NCBI GenBank assembly: GCA_018398765.1
Contig: JAHBMJ010004063.1
Location: 1 to 64,000, forward strand
Length of the DNA stretch: 64,000 nt
Source: Chromera velia
Lineage: Eukaryota; Sar; Chromeraceae
Reading direction: 5' to 3'
Shown: piece after piece, positions 36,517 through 46,232 of the stretch
How positions within the stretch are numbered: position 1 is the first letter of the stretch
How the letters are laid out: every line of letters begins with the position of its first letter
The notes under the pieces: generated by a model
What the model was told of the DNA's origin: nothing
The model's database searches: none
The model's input: the letters and a program-made list of their open reading frames with translations, nothing else
Program-made: the position numbers and the translations under genes

Positions 36517-36880
36517 GAATTGCGAGGGGTGTGGGGGCAGGTGGGGGCTGCAGCACACCCTCAATTGCAAGAGAGGGGGACATGTCGGGAGGAGGCACAA
36601 CGAGGTAAACCAGGCGTGGTGTGACCTGGCAGAGCTGGCGTTCACGTCGGCAGTAGGGAGGGGGGAGCCAGTAGGGAAGGCAGAGGGAGAGGTACCGGGT
36701 TGACCAGCCCTCTATGGGGACTTCTCAGTGCGGGGACTCTAGGCAATGCAGAGGCAGACAATCCTAGACATAAGGGTGGTTAACACCCAGGCCGCCTCCT
36801 ATGTATGGGGTGATTGGCAGAAAGTTCTCACCCGGTCAGCCACGGGGAAAAAAGAGCAGTATGCCGAGCTGTGCAGGGAT
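36517..36880 (+). pseudogene. Reverse-transcriptase-like ORF, upstream half, interrupted by a hAT insertion
   Basis: The frame ending at 36880 reads LQHTLNCKRGGHVGRRHNEV, then AWCDLAELAF, DFSVRGL, QTILDIRVVNTQAASYV and finally ELCRD. This is the C-terminal pattern of a widespread class of reverse-transcriptase ORFs in protists, algae and invertebrates (a CKxGG...RHNE block, then an RGxW...LDIRV block). Two stops are present: TGA near 36701, and TAG at 36740 where family members have Trp. The 5' part is absent, so the copy was already truncated. The rest continues in the same frame at 38486 after the inserted hAT element. Confidence 0.6.
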
Positions 36881-38477
36881 TAGTGACCATGTTTGATTTG
36901 ATTATATTTGATTTGATTTGATTTAATTTGAGCTTCAACCTTAAATATTTGATATTTGAGGTAAAATTTGAGGTTAACCTCTTAAGGTTCCTCACTGAGT
37001 CACTAACTTACTGTCACTCTGATCATTTTTCTCATGACAATAGTTATCAAAACATTTCTGATGTATGTTTCAAAAATTTAAAAAAATATATATAAAATTA
37101 TAACTTATCAGTTTCATAAAAAAAATATGCCTGTGTGGCAGTGTATATACACTAGTCACTGAGACTCACTCTAGTACTAATAAAGATTAAGAACATAAAA
37201 TTAATAGATTTGAAATTGCATATGACTTTTTGTTGATACGATAAAGTTAGAGCACGTACCAAAATTGAGGTGACAATCACTCAGCTTTATGGCACTTCCT
37301 TTTCCTCTTCTTCATAATCACTTTCTTCAATGTGAATCGAATCGATCGGTAGTGGGAGCTGCTGAGAGCTTTTTCTCTGGCTTTTCGGCTTTCCAGGATT
37401 GGGTGCTCCTGGGCTTCTATTCGGTTGCGGAGACGGAGAACCGCGTACACATTTGCTATTACTGTTAGTGTTGGAATCGTCCTGTTTCTGGGTAGCTAAG
37501 CATCCAGAGTTGGTAAGTTCGGCTACCCTCTGTGCTGCGCCAGGGCCGACAACAAGCCCCTTGTGTTGGAGGTGAAGATAGAGAGGTTGGTAGCTTTTCT
37601 CACCTGGAGTGATGACTTTCTCAGGAGGGGGAAGTTTCTCCCCAGCCTTCTTAGCATTTGCGTCTGCGGCCGCCTCCTTTGGTTTCAAATTAGTCCTCCC
37701 GCCGGGCCCTGTAGGAGCGGCCCCCCCTCCAGCACTGTCAGTAGCCCCCCCATTGCCTTTTCCCTTACCTTTCTGGAACTGCTCCACACTAACAGGGAAT
37801 GTGGTTGCAGCCTTTCGACGCTCGGGGTCAGGGGCATACTGCAATCTCTCATGGTTCACATCCATAATGTCCCAGTCATACAACCTGTCTTTGATTGACA
37901 GAATAATCTCGTTCTTCAGTGTTGGGAGCAGAAGTCTCTGCACCTTCCCCATAGACGGGAGATCGTAGTGCGGGTCCAGTGCCTTGACCAGCTTTCGCAA
38001 TGCCTCGTTTTCTGTGAGATGAGGCCAGCCAACACTGGCCAGAAAGTTAGTGGTCAGCATATTGCACTTGATTCTCTTCTCATGCGTCTCTGCATATAAG
38101 TTTTCCCCGTAAAAGATGTTCCAGCACCAGAAAAGTCAACACAGCTGTTCGGGAAAACGTTCAGCTGATCGGTTTACCTTTGAATGAAGTAAAAGGGGGT
38201 GAAACATCAATTTCAGTGCAGCTCAAAACGTTTTTTTTTTTAGAGCAAACCATCAAGATTTAGGTTTTTTTATTTGAATCAGCATGCGTGACGGATCGGT
38301 ACTTGCAAAAGTTTTTTTGGGACCTTCATATTTGAGGTTGAAAGTCATATTGATCAAATATTTGATCGTATTTTGATAGGTCTTTAAACACTAGGTCCTC
38401 CCTGACTGGATATTTGATTTGAGCATAAGCCCTACCTCAAATCAAATCAAATCAAATCAAATCAAACATGGTCACTA
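36881..38477 (-). mobile_element. hAT-superfamily DNA transposon, 1,597 bp, probably non-autonomous
   Basis: The ends are inverted copies starting TAGTGACCATG, identical for 23 bp and then continuing as TTTGA/TCAAA subterminal repeats. TAGTG fits the YARNG terminal consensus of hAT elements, and the flanking duplication is 8 bp. Inside, on the minus strand, is an ORF with a short hAT transposase segment. The element is too short to carry a full transposase of 600 or more residues, so it probably depends on a helper. It is inserted in a reverse-transcriptase-like ORF and so is younger than that ORF's decay. Confidence 0.85.
37287..38060 (-). CDS. hAT transposase-derived ORF, 257 aa, truncated
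   Basis: The start of the protein reads LTENEALRKLVKALDPHYDL then PS, matching the conserved hAT segment (VENPxFRxLLxLLNPxYKLPS). No BED finger, RNase-H-like catalytic residues or C-terminal dimerisation region follow. Instead there is a low-complexity Gly/Pro/Lys region, a short block (KSYQPLYLHLQHKGLVVG) and an acidic C-terminus. The frame is open upstream of the first ATG to about 38140, so the true start may be earlier or on an upstream exon. It may be a chimeric gene carried by the transposon, or a decayed transposase. Confidence 0.5.
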   Translation of the reverse strand: MLTTNFLASVGWPHLTENEALRKLVKALDPHYDLPSMGKVQRLLLPTLKNEIILSIKDRLYDWDIMDVNHERLQYAPDPERRKAATTFPVSVEQFQKGKGKGNGGATDSAGGGAAPTGPGGRTNLKPKEAAADANAKKAGEKLPPPEKVITPGEKSYQPLYLHLQHKGLVVGPGAAQRVAELTNSGCLATQKQDDSNTNSNSKCVRGSPSPQPNRSPGAPNPGKPKSQRKSSQQLPLPIDSIHIEESDYEEEEKEVP

Positions 38478-38485
38478 GCAGGGAC

Positions 38486-38750
38486 AAAGGGTACGATTTC
38501 ACGCCCCTCGTCAGCAGTATAGATGAGGCCCTCGAAAAGGACGCCGAGATGTTCCTAAAGAAGGTAGCGCATCTTATGAGTTTGAAGTGGGATAGGACAT
38601 ACGGGCAGGACCAGGGTGTACGCATACATGAAGGCAAGAATGCAGGCAGCGCACCATAGAGCAGCTAGCGGGTGCCTGCGGAGCACCAGGGGAGAGGTGC
38701 AAAGAGTGAGTATTGAGGGAGGGGCAGCAGCAGCGGTAGCATTCGGATAG
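38486..38750 (+). pseudogene. Reverse-transcriptase-like ORF, downstream half
   Basis: The frame continues from 36880 with KGYDFTPLVSSIDEALEKDA and VAHLMSLKWDRTYGQ. After a one-base frameshift near 38620 it reads MKARMQAAHHRAASGCLRST then RG, ending at TAG 38748-38750. The FTPLV...KYxxV...CLRGSR-like pattern is the usual end of the same ORF family as at 36517-36880. That both halves belong together is shown by the joined frame and the hAT target duplication. Confidence 0.6.
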
Positions 38751-39479
38751 AAGGAGTGACGATCAGCCGCTCCTAACGGAAAAGGCAAGGTCGTGGGAAG
38801 ACATAACGAGATCATAGGTGGTTGAGGTCGAGGGTTTAGAAGGTTTTGATGTAGGTTTTGATCATAACAGCCAGAAGGGGAAAAAACTTGACTTTTAAGA
38901 TTATAGACTAGATTCATAGTAACGGAACGTCCGAACAGGTTTGAAGTTTCATGTTGCGATTGTTGGACCTCTTGTATGAGTGAAACAACAAGACGTACTT
39001 CGATCAGTAGCGACCACGGCTGCGAAACGTATATGTAGAGCATGAATCCATCGCGGAATTTCCGATTCGGAAGCAGATCTTAATGAAGCGCATCAATCGA
39101 TAGAGAAAATTCTTGATTCGGATGGGGTCATTCATTTGGAAGGGGGTGCCTGCAGGATCCTGGTCTACACGAGCACACAAGGAGTTCTCTTATGCGACAA
39201 AATGTACACAGGCGCTTTGAGACGATCAGCAGAATACACTCCGACCTGCCTGCTAAGAAGACCATGGAGCTACTCACTCATTATGTATGAGAACGAAAAG
39301 CATGTGCAGATCAAGAAAGTAGAGTCTACACATATGAGGTACAAAATGTCATTCTCTGGATGGCTGCCAAGTCAACGGATCAGACCTTTAAAAAACCGCA
39401 AACCTGTCTGCGACACAGATTCGCTCCGAGTGACGAAATCCATCCTTCAATCCATCCATCCATCCATCCATCCATCTAT
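38751..39479. other. Non-coding interval; right part is probably the RING gene 3' flank
   Basis: No gene is recognised. A short (GATC/GATTC)-rich area lies near 39040-39120, and a (CATC)n run at about 39449-39478 immediately follows the RING gene stop codon on its minus strand. Confidence 0.4.
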
Positions 39480-42400
39480 TCACAGACCTTTTCCCCCAAT
39501 TTTTCCCCGCCCCATCCCGCCCTCGCCCCCCGAGAGGAGCCTCCTAGTCCCCCCCCCCTTCCCTCGATCTCTGTTGTGCGATTGCGTATGAACAGACGGA
39601 AACGAGGGTCGAACCAAAATCGGGTGATCGGTGCCGGGTGCAGATGCAGGCCCCGACGCACCCCCGAAACATTCCCTCTGGCGAGAAAGAGAAAAAGACG
39701 AAGAACCCTCAGTTTGACCCCAACCCTCCCCATTCATACCTCTCAAGGGCAAGCCCCTGCCCCCGCCCGTGCTGCCGCTGCCGCTGCGCGAAGGTGGGTG
39801 GAGGTTGTCATGCTTCTCCCTGCGACCCCCCGCATCACGGCTTGCAACTTCCTGCTGCTGTTGCTGCTGGGAGGCCGAGATGGTGTTGCTGTGACCATTT
39901 CTGCTGTCTCCCCACACCTCTCCGATCAGCTCGTCCCCATCCATTTCCTCACCCTCCGCCGCCTGTATTTTCGGAATCGACTGAGACGCTCCAACCTGAT
40001 GTTTGTACTGCTGCAGTTCGGCACCTGGAGGGCCCCAAAGGGCGGCGTCAGCAGCAGCAGCAGAGGCCGAAGCTGAAAAGGTCAGGGGAGGACCCGGGGC
40101 GGCGTTCACTCCCCCCCCTCCCCCCCCATAGGCAGAAGAGCAGCTCGCGATGCTGCTTGGGGCTGCAGTGGTGAGACTTGTGGGCGCTCCTGGAGGGGCC
40201 TTGAGATCTGCCTGAGAGGACCTGCGAACGAATCTTGGGCTGGTTGAGGGGGCAGGCTTCACAGTAGAGTAGGGCAACAGGGGGGCTGTCTGAGGAGACT
40301 GTTTGGGGGGGATCTGAGGGCGGGGCATCAAAGCTTGTTTGTTGCAGGTGGGGAGAGAAACGGATTGATCTCTGGGACTGCGGAGATGCTGATCAGGAGA
40401 ATGAGCAGACGAAGAGGCGCCTCGCTCTGACAGCGGCCCAGTTGCAGATGCGGCCATGAATTGCTGAGCCGTGACGCAGTGGCCCGAGGTGGTCGGTCCC
40501 CCGACCCGTGTGTCAGTGTCTAGGTGTACGTGCGTGTGTGTGGACGGAGAGGGGAAAGGGGAAAATACGGAGGGGGGAGAGGGTTCCGAAATCCCCCCCC
40601 GGGTCCATTTCGGCCTCGGGGGAGCGTTTGGATTTGATGCAGCAGCAAGGGGGAATGTAGGGTCAAACAAAACGGGTTCTTGGGTTGGAGGAGGGTGGAG
40701 TGAGTAGGAGGAGCCTCCCAATTCTCTGAATTTGTCTTTGTTTTCGTTTTTTTCCTTTTCTTGCAGAGCAAGAGGAAGATGAAGAGGACGTGTGGAGACA
40801 TCAGAGAGGGAACGTACAGAGGGCACAGAATGATTTGGGGGGGGCGCCCGGGGTGAACATTCCCCCACTGGAATCACCCCTGACCACCCAGCACGAAAGT
40901 CTTCGAATCCCGGGGGCGGTCTGGAGGAACTCGGGGGGGGTCCGGTCGAACCTTTGCGGGTCGGGGGTGATCCGCCTTGCTGCTGTGGGTCTGTCTGCGC
41001 AGATGCGCGCTCGGACAAGAGCGATTTGGAAATTGATCGGTCCCAACTAGCGGAATTACGCAATGCAACCTCCTCCTGTTTCCTTGTCTCGTCAAGCCAT
41101 CGCGTTGGTGAAGATTCCGACGCACCTCCGGGGAAAAAGAGATTCAGATTCTCACGGATGGGGGCGGTGGCTGGACGTTCGGCTGCCGAATTTGAAAACA
41201 CGCCTAACGATTTCTGACTAGGTCCCAGGACTAGGCCAGGGGGGGTGAGGGATGGTGGAAGTCTATCCAGCGTCTGCTCCCCCCGGCCTTCTGTCGGGGA
41301 GGGGTCTGGGCGGAGACCTAGGAGATGTCTTTTCTGGTGACTGTGAGGGAATCCTAGCGCCCCAGCGCTGTCCCTTTCTGCATGTACTTGCTGCTGAGAA
41401 GACCTCTCTCTCTCGGCAGCGGCCGAATTCTGCTGCCGTCTCCTCAATTCAACCAGACTATCCCTGACTGCGGAGAGGACCTCCACCGTCTCCTGCGCAT
41501 CCCCTGCGCCTACAGCACATGCGGGCATGAGACGGTAAATCTCATCCATCAGCGACGAGGCAAGAGACTGCGACCGACCCTGCGAGGTTCCCAGGGCAGT
41601 GCCGATGGGGGATGGAGAGAGATACGGTTGGTGGGGACATGCACTTACGACGACATCCTCGGCAGAAGAGGCGGAGAGGGAAGATGATGCAGGGGGGGGA
41701 CGATGGAGGAGAGGGCGTTGCTGCAAGAGCAGCTCATCGTCAGCGTTGGACCCCCCAACCTCCCCTTGGATTCTTCTTTTAGATAACTCGGCTTCGACGG
41801 AGGCATGGTGCAGGTGTAATGGGAGACTGTCAAACCCTGGAGGGGGGGGTTCTAACAATCCTGAGGGAGGGCGCCGTGAGAAGACATCCGACGAAGGGGT
41901 GGACAGATGAGGGGGGGGGGCGGAGGCGTCAGTTCGTATCGACGAATTGACAACGCTCTTCTCTGAGGTCAGCGGAATACCAAACCGACTTTCCGGTCCC
42001 GGTCCAAGAGGCCGTTCGCGTTCGGGGATGGTCCCCTCCGCTGGAGGAGAGTCGGGGCGGAGCGGCGAATAAGCGATGTGACGAGACGGACGAGAGCGGC
42101 TTTCTTCTTCAACGCCCCCACGCAGTCGTGCTTCCCCCCTCGAGGCCAGGGGGAGGGGGGCGGCCCCGGACGAAGATAGGGACGGGGTCCCCGTCCTTCC
42201 GTCTCCCCCTCCGTGATGCAACAGAGACGGAGACGGAGATTTAATCGGGAGTCCCTCTATGACCTTGAGTGCCCTGGAAAGGCTTTCGAGGAAAGTAGGG
42301 GAGAGGCGGGAAGGTGCGTCGGTTGGAAGCGGAGGGTGCTCGTCCTGTAAGCAGAAAAGCGAAAGAAATAACAAGAAGAAGAAAAATTTATACTGTACGG

Positions 42401-43363
42401 AGGTATTGACTAAGTCAAAAGAACAGAGCCCTCTGCCAGGCCCTGCGTTTCCGTCTCAGACCCACAAATGTGCTCTGTGGACATTGCCAATCAATCTTCA
42501 TCGATGGGTGCAAAAAAAAGTCCTGCAGGCCAGAGGGACCAATCAAGAGAAGAAATCGGAAGAAGAGACCAGGTTGCACACTCACGTACAAAAAACAAAC
42601 AGTCTACCTGCTTCCGCCCCCTTTCCGGTAAACCCTCACCTGCGGATTGTTTCTGTGTGTTCCTCCCCCCAGAAAATGCAGAACGCCGGTCAGCAAGCTG
42701 GGTGTTTCTTTCCCTCTGTTGTCATGTCCCAAAATTCTGGCCTTCGCTTGCGTGCTCCCAACGCCACCCCGCCCCTCTCCCATCTTCTGCACCTGCTCTC
42801 CAGGCACAGGGTCATCGTCCCACCCCTCTGTCTCTGTCGACGCAACCTGTGCGTTCGCTTTTGTTGGCTGTGCAAGAAGAACTGTTTCCCCTTTTTCTCC
42901 TGACGCTCTCTTCACCTCCGTACTCACGACCCCCAGAGGAGGTGGAGGCGAGCTGAGCACTCCCACCTGAGAAATCTCACTCTGGGAGCGAGGGAGAGAC
43001 TGAGAGGGAGGAGCTGCACAACGACCCCCAGTGAAGGGGACCACAAAGTCTCTTTCCTCATCTCTCCTCTGCCTCTCTGCCGATTCTGCTACCTCTTCGG
43101 GCTCATCTCCCCAGGCCTCCCATGGCTCAGCATCAGCCCCCCCCGCGTCCCCACTGCCACTGCCGCTGGGCGTTTTGGCGGCTCTCCTCGCTCCTGCGGA
43201 TTCTTCATCGGAAGAGACCCCTTTTCCTTTTGCGTTTCGTTTCTGGGGCAGCCCGAGAATCTCACCAAGCAAGGATGAGTTTGTGAGGGGAAGAGGTCCA
43301 CAGTGACTTTGGAGAAAACGAACCACGATGCCATCCGTCTCTCCGCATCGTCTTTCTCCGGGT

Positions 43364-43398
<35 letters not shown>

Positions 43399-43799
43399 CA
43401 TCTGAATCAAGAAATTAAAAAACAAAACCTGCGGGAGCATATATGCCTGCCTGACCCGATCAAATCGCTGCACAGAGGGCACGGGAAGTCGTCTGAGTGG
43501 TTGGACGTTGTTGCGCATGCAGGAACAGGCACAGCTACTGCAGAGGGAGCAGGGGAAGACGACGACCCTCCCTCTCCCGCAGCGCTTCCTTCTCCGGTCA
43601 GCTGCATCTCTTTCTGCTTCTGCTCTTCTTGTGCAGCTGCCAGACACGAGGAGCAGATCTGATGGGTGCACAGGAGAGGAACCGGATCTCTCAAAGGTCC
43701 CCAGCACCGTCCGCACTCAAAACGCTCTCGAGACCGCGGCTGTCCCGTCAGTTGGGAAGCGGCCTCGTCGGCAATCGCATCCATCAGACAGATCTGCAT
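39480..43799 (-). CDS. RING-finger protein with a very long disordered tail, 3 exons, 1,268 aa
   Basis: Exons on the minus strand: 43799-43429, 43363-42793 and 42344-39480, in phase with GT-AG junctions; the stop is at 39480-39482. An in-frame ATG at 43784 is an alternative start. The RING lies at residues 29-52 (FECGRCWGPL, then LCTHQICSSC) and finishes with CPLCSDL about 50 residues later; the gap between the zinc pairs is unusually long and rich in Gln, Ser and Gly. RINGs of this type usually serve E3 ubiquitin ligases, which is the inferred role. Exon 2 has acidic tracts (EPWEAWGDEPEEV). Exon 3 is one 2.9-kb exon rich in Pro, Ser and Gln with no fold I recognise. It lies head to tail, 380 bp after the SPX gene. 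A six-N gap lies in its upstream region. Confidence 0.75.
43372..43396. repeat. (CA)n tract in intron 1 of the RING gene
   Basis: The tract fills much of the 65-bp intron and abuts the exon 2 acceptor, where the minus strand reads TGTGTGCAG. Confidence 0.95.
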
Positions 43800-43961
43800 C
43801 CATATGCACAGGCAGGCAGGCAGGCAACAAGGAAGGAACGTACAGACAAAACTTCGAGACAAGCTTATAGGATGCGTCGGAAAGAAAAAATGGGCTGAGC
43901 AAAGAAAAGCAAATGTGATCCAAGGAGAAGCTGGCAGGGAGACAGACGCCCTGCTGACGAG

Positions 43962-44062
43962 GATGGGAGAGATTCTTTCTGGAGACAGCCACAAGGACAC
44001 CCCCCCCCTCCCAGGTAGAGATTCTTTCTGGAGACTGCCACAAGGACACCCCCCCCNNNNNN
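43962..44062. repeat. Tandem direct repeat ending in an assembly gap
   Basis: Two copies of a unit with GAGATTCTTTCTGGAGAC and a C run lie at about 43969-44010 and 44017-44056. They are followed by six N at 44057-44062 and more C bases. The gap probably marks collapsed or unresolved repeat copies. It lies between the RING and SPX genes. Confidence 0.85.
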
Positions 44063-44180
44063 CCCTCCCCACACACAATCTCAAGCACTCAAACGGAGGG
44101 GACTAATACGAATAGAGAGAGAAAAGAAATGCAACTCCAGGCGAGAATCGTGCAGCGATGATCCTCTCCACGCCCCCGAC

Positions 44181-45459
44181 TCATTTGTTTCTTTGGCCCG
44201 CTATCTCTTTCTCTCTCTTTCTCTCTCTCTCTCTGTGTGCGTGTGCGTGATGTTGTGTGTGTCTGTTCCTAGGGTGCCTCATCATCCGGGGACCGACCAG
44301 TTCCTGTACGTCCTTAGAACTCCAGAATGACCGCTGGCTGAGGAATGCGGTCGGCGTGACCGTACCGCTAACTTCTCCGTGCCGCTTCGTCATTTTCCTC
44401 CTGCCAGGCACCATGAAAGAAGCGTACAGAGGATCGGACAAACCAGAAAGACGTCAAAGGAGAGTCGACGAGATGAGATACACAAGCAGGTTGCCAACTG
44501 TCTTGGCAGAGACACGCAAAGAGAGTCCGAATGGCATTTGCTTGGCAGAATTGTCACACAGATAATATTTTCGGAGTTTCAATCAGAATAGAGCCACGCT
44601 CGGGATGGGAGAGATTCGTCAACACCAGATTCAACCGAAATCGTGCAGCCCCCGCGGCTTCATCCGAGACCGCAGATTGGAAGTCAAAGTGGCCCCATTT
44701 GAATGTTTGTTCGCTGACTGACTGACTGACTGGCTGGCTGACTGACCATTTCTTGATGATCTTCATGACCGCCAAAGAATTCCAGACAACAAAACTTCGG
44801 AGACGGTCGAGGCTCTGGGCAGTCTTCACGAACTCAAAAACGAAAGCACGGCCCTCCTGAGATTGGAAATTTTCCTGAAGATGCAACAGGACAGCCTCCA
44901 GAGAAACGGCAGACCTCTCTCCCGCCCTCTCTGTCTGCACATCCCCCCCCCTACTCTGTGCTTCTTCTGCCTTTCCGAAGGATGCTTGTCCATCTTCCCC
45001 TGAATGCGACTCCCGTCGCACGCCTGACGAGAATGTATCCTTGCAAGTCTCCAGAGAAACGACGGTGGACTGTCTGAGTTCGTGCAGGACAGGCAGCAGC
45101 GCAGTCAACTGAGAGTGCACGTGTCCGACTGCCACGATCAATTGCCGTCTCCAATCGACGAACGTTTCTTCGACACGGTCCAGTTCCTTCCAAAGTGCGG
45201 CCACAAAGGCTTTTTGCGCCTCCTCTACCGATGATGCGCTTTGCCTGCAGCCAGGAAAAGGGATTCAAGTGCACAAATCACGCACATCTTTTGATGGGGG
45301 CGGGAGGAACAAGTGGAAGTGACAAATTAAGACTGACGGTCCTTGCTTCTCCAGGTCTGCAATGTGGCGAATCCTTTTTTTCAGGGCCTTGTAGTTCACA
45401 AAATTCTTCCCGCGATTCCCACGAGCCTCCTGCCGAATTGACTTTCCAAACTTCATCAC
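44181..45459 (-). CDS. Stand-alone SPX-domain protein, 3 exons, about 279 aa
   Basis: Exons on the minus strand: 45459-45338, 45244-44747 and 44400-44181, all in phase. The start MMKFGKSIRQ matches the MKFGK start of SPX domains, and NFVNYKALKK gives the first lysine-rich helix. Exon 2 holds AALWKELDRVEETF and the hallmark SLAVMKIIKKW; exon 3 continues RKMTK and SFWSSKDVQEL. SPX domains bind inositol pyrophosphates through these lysine clusters and report phosphate status. No transporter (EXS), RING or VTC polymerase domain follows; the end is a basic tail rich in Arg, Lys and Glu. It is therefore like plant SPX1-type regulators, though a missed downstream exon cannot be ruled out. Both donors are GTCAGT, and intron 2 opens with a GTCA/GCCA microsatellite. 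Confidence 0.8.
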
Positions 45460-46232
45460 GCCAAACTAGGCAGGCAGCTCTTGCGGCTTTTGTGAACAAG
45501 GGCAGATGGTGGCCATTCCACCGGCCGTCAACGAAAAGTCAAAAGAGAGGAAAACACCCTGAACTTCCAATTGCTTCAATGTTGCAGCTTCAAGTCCACA
45601 TGTAGCGACTGTCAAGCAGAAGGTGGCCCACTTAGACCTGAAGAAAGCAATATGGAAAGCTAGTCAGCGATAGTCAGCGTCTTGTAGTCAGCGTACCAAT
45701 ATGCATGATTGAATCAACGGAATGTGACAGATCGAGATGTGACGTGGAGCATCGCGGAGGTGCATGCTGTGCTGTACAGAAACCACTCCCGCCAGCGGGG
45801 GCCCGGCCCGTCTCCCAAAAAATAGCTGGCTCAGTCTGCCTAGCTTCATGACGCACGCATGCAAAGGCCGCGCTAAGTTTTTCCAAAGGCCCAAAGGGTC
45901 ACAGCATGGTCACAGCAGCTGACACAGCTGTCATGCTGTCATGAGACTCACATGCTGAGTCTGACATGGGTCGCTCACATTCACTCATATTCACTCACTG
46001 ATCTCACCACACCTCACAACATCTCACAACTTCTCACACTCCCCCCATGCAGTCGAAAAGCAATCAGACAAAGGCTCCCTCTACGGCTCCACGCGTGGCA
46101 GTCATCCATCGATCTCAGGAATGATGCACTGAGGTCTTTTTTCATCAGTCTGTCTTCAGTTGTATCTCTCATGCCCTGGTCTACCCTGTAGGCTGCTCTT
46201 CGAGCGACCTCTGTGCACAGAGCGTGCAATAA
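45460..46232. promoter_or_regulatory. Divergent promoter region between SPX and CCCH genes
   Basis: The two start codons are about 770 bp apart and point outward, so the interval must contain both promoters. It includes short clustered direct repeats around 45890-46035 (CACAGC, CATGCTG, CTCACAAC type). No core promoter motif can be assigned. Confidence 0.45.

Larger units (their letters stand above)
36873..38485. other. 8-bp target site duplication of the hAT element
   Basis: GCAGGGAT (36873-36880) and GCAGGGAC (38478-38485) flank the element, matching at 7 of 8 positions. Eight bp is the hAT length. Removing the element and one copy restores the reading frame through CRDKGYDF. Confidence 0.8.

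Noticed and set aside
36881-38477. Two separate non-LTR retroelement tails with (TTTGA)n
   Set aside because: The two tails are inverted copies flanked by an 8-bp duplication, and the ORF is continuous across them. They are the ends of one DNA transposon.
38468-38659. A small free-standing gene starting with the ATG at 38468
   Set aside because: The ATG lies in the hAT terminal inverted repeat. The protein is the continuation of an interrupted reverse-transcriptase-like ORF.
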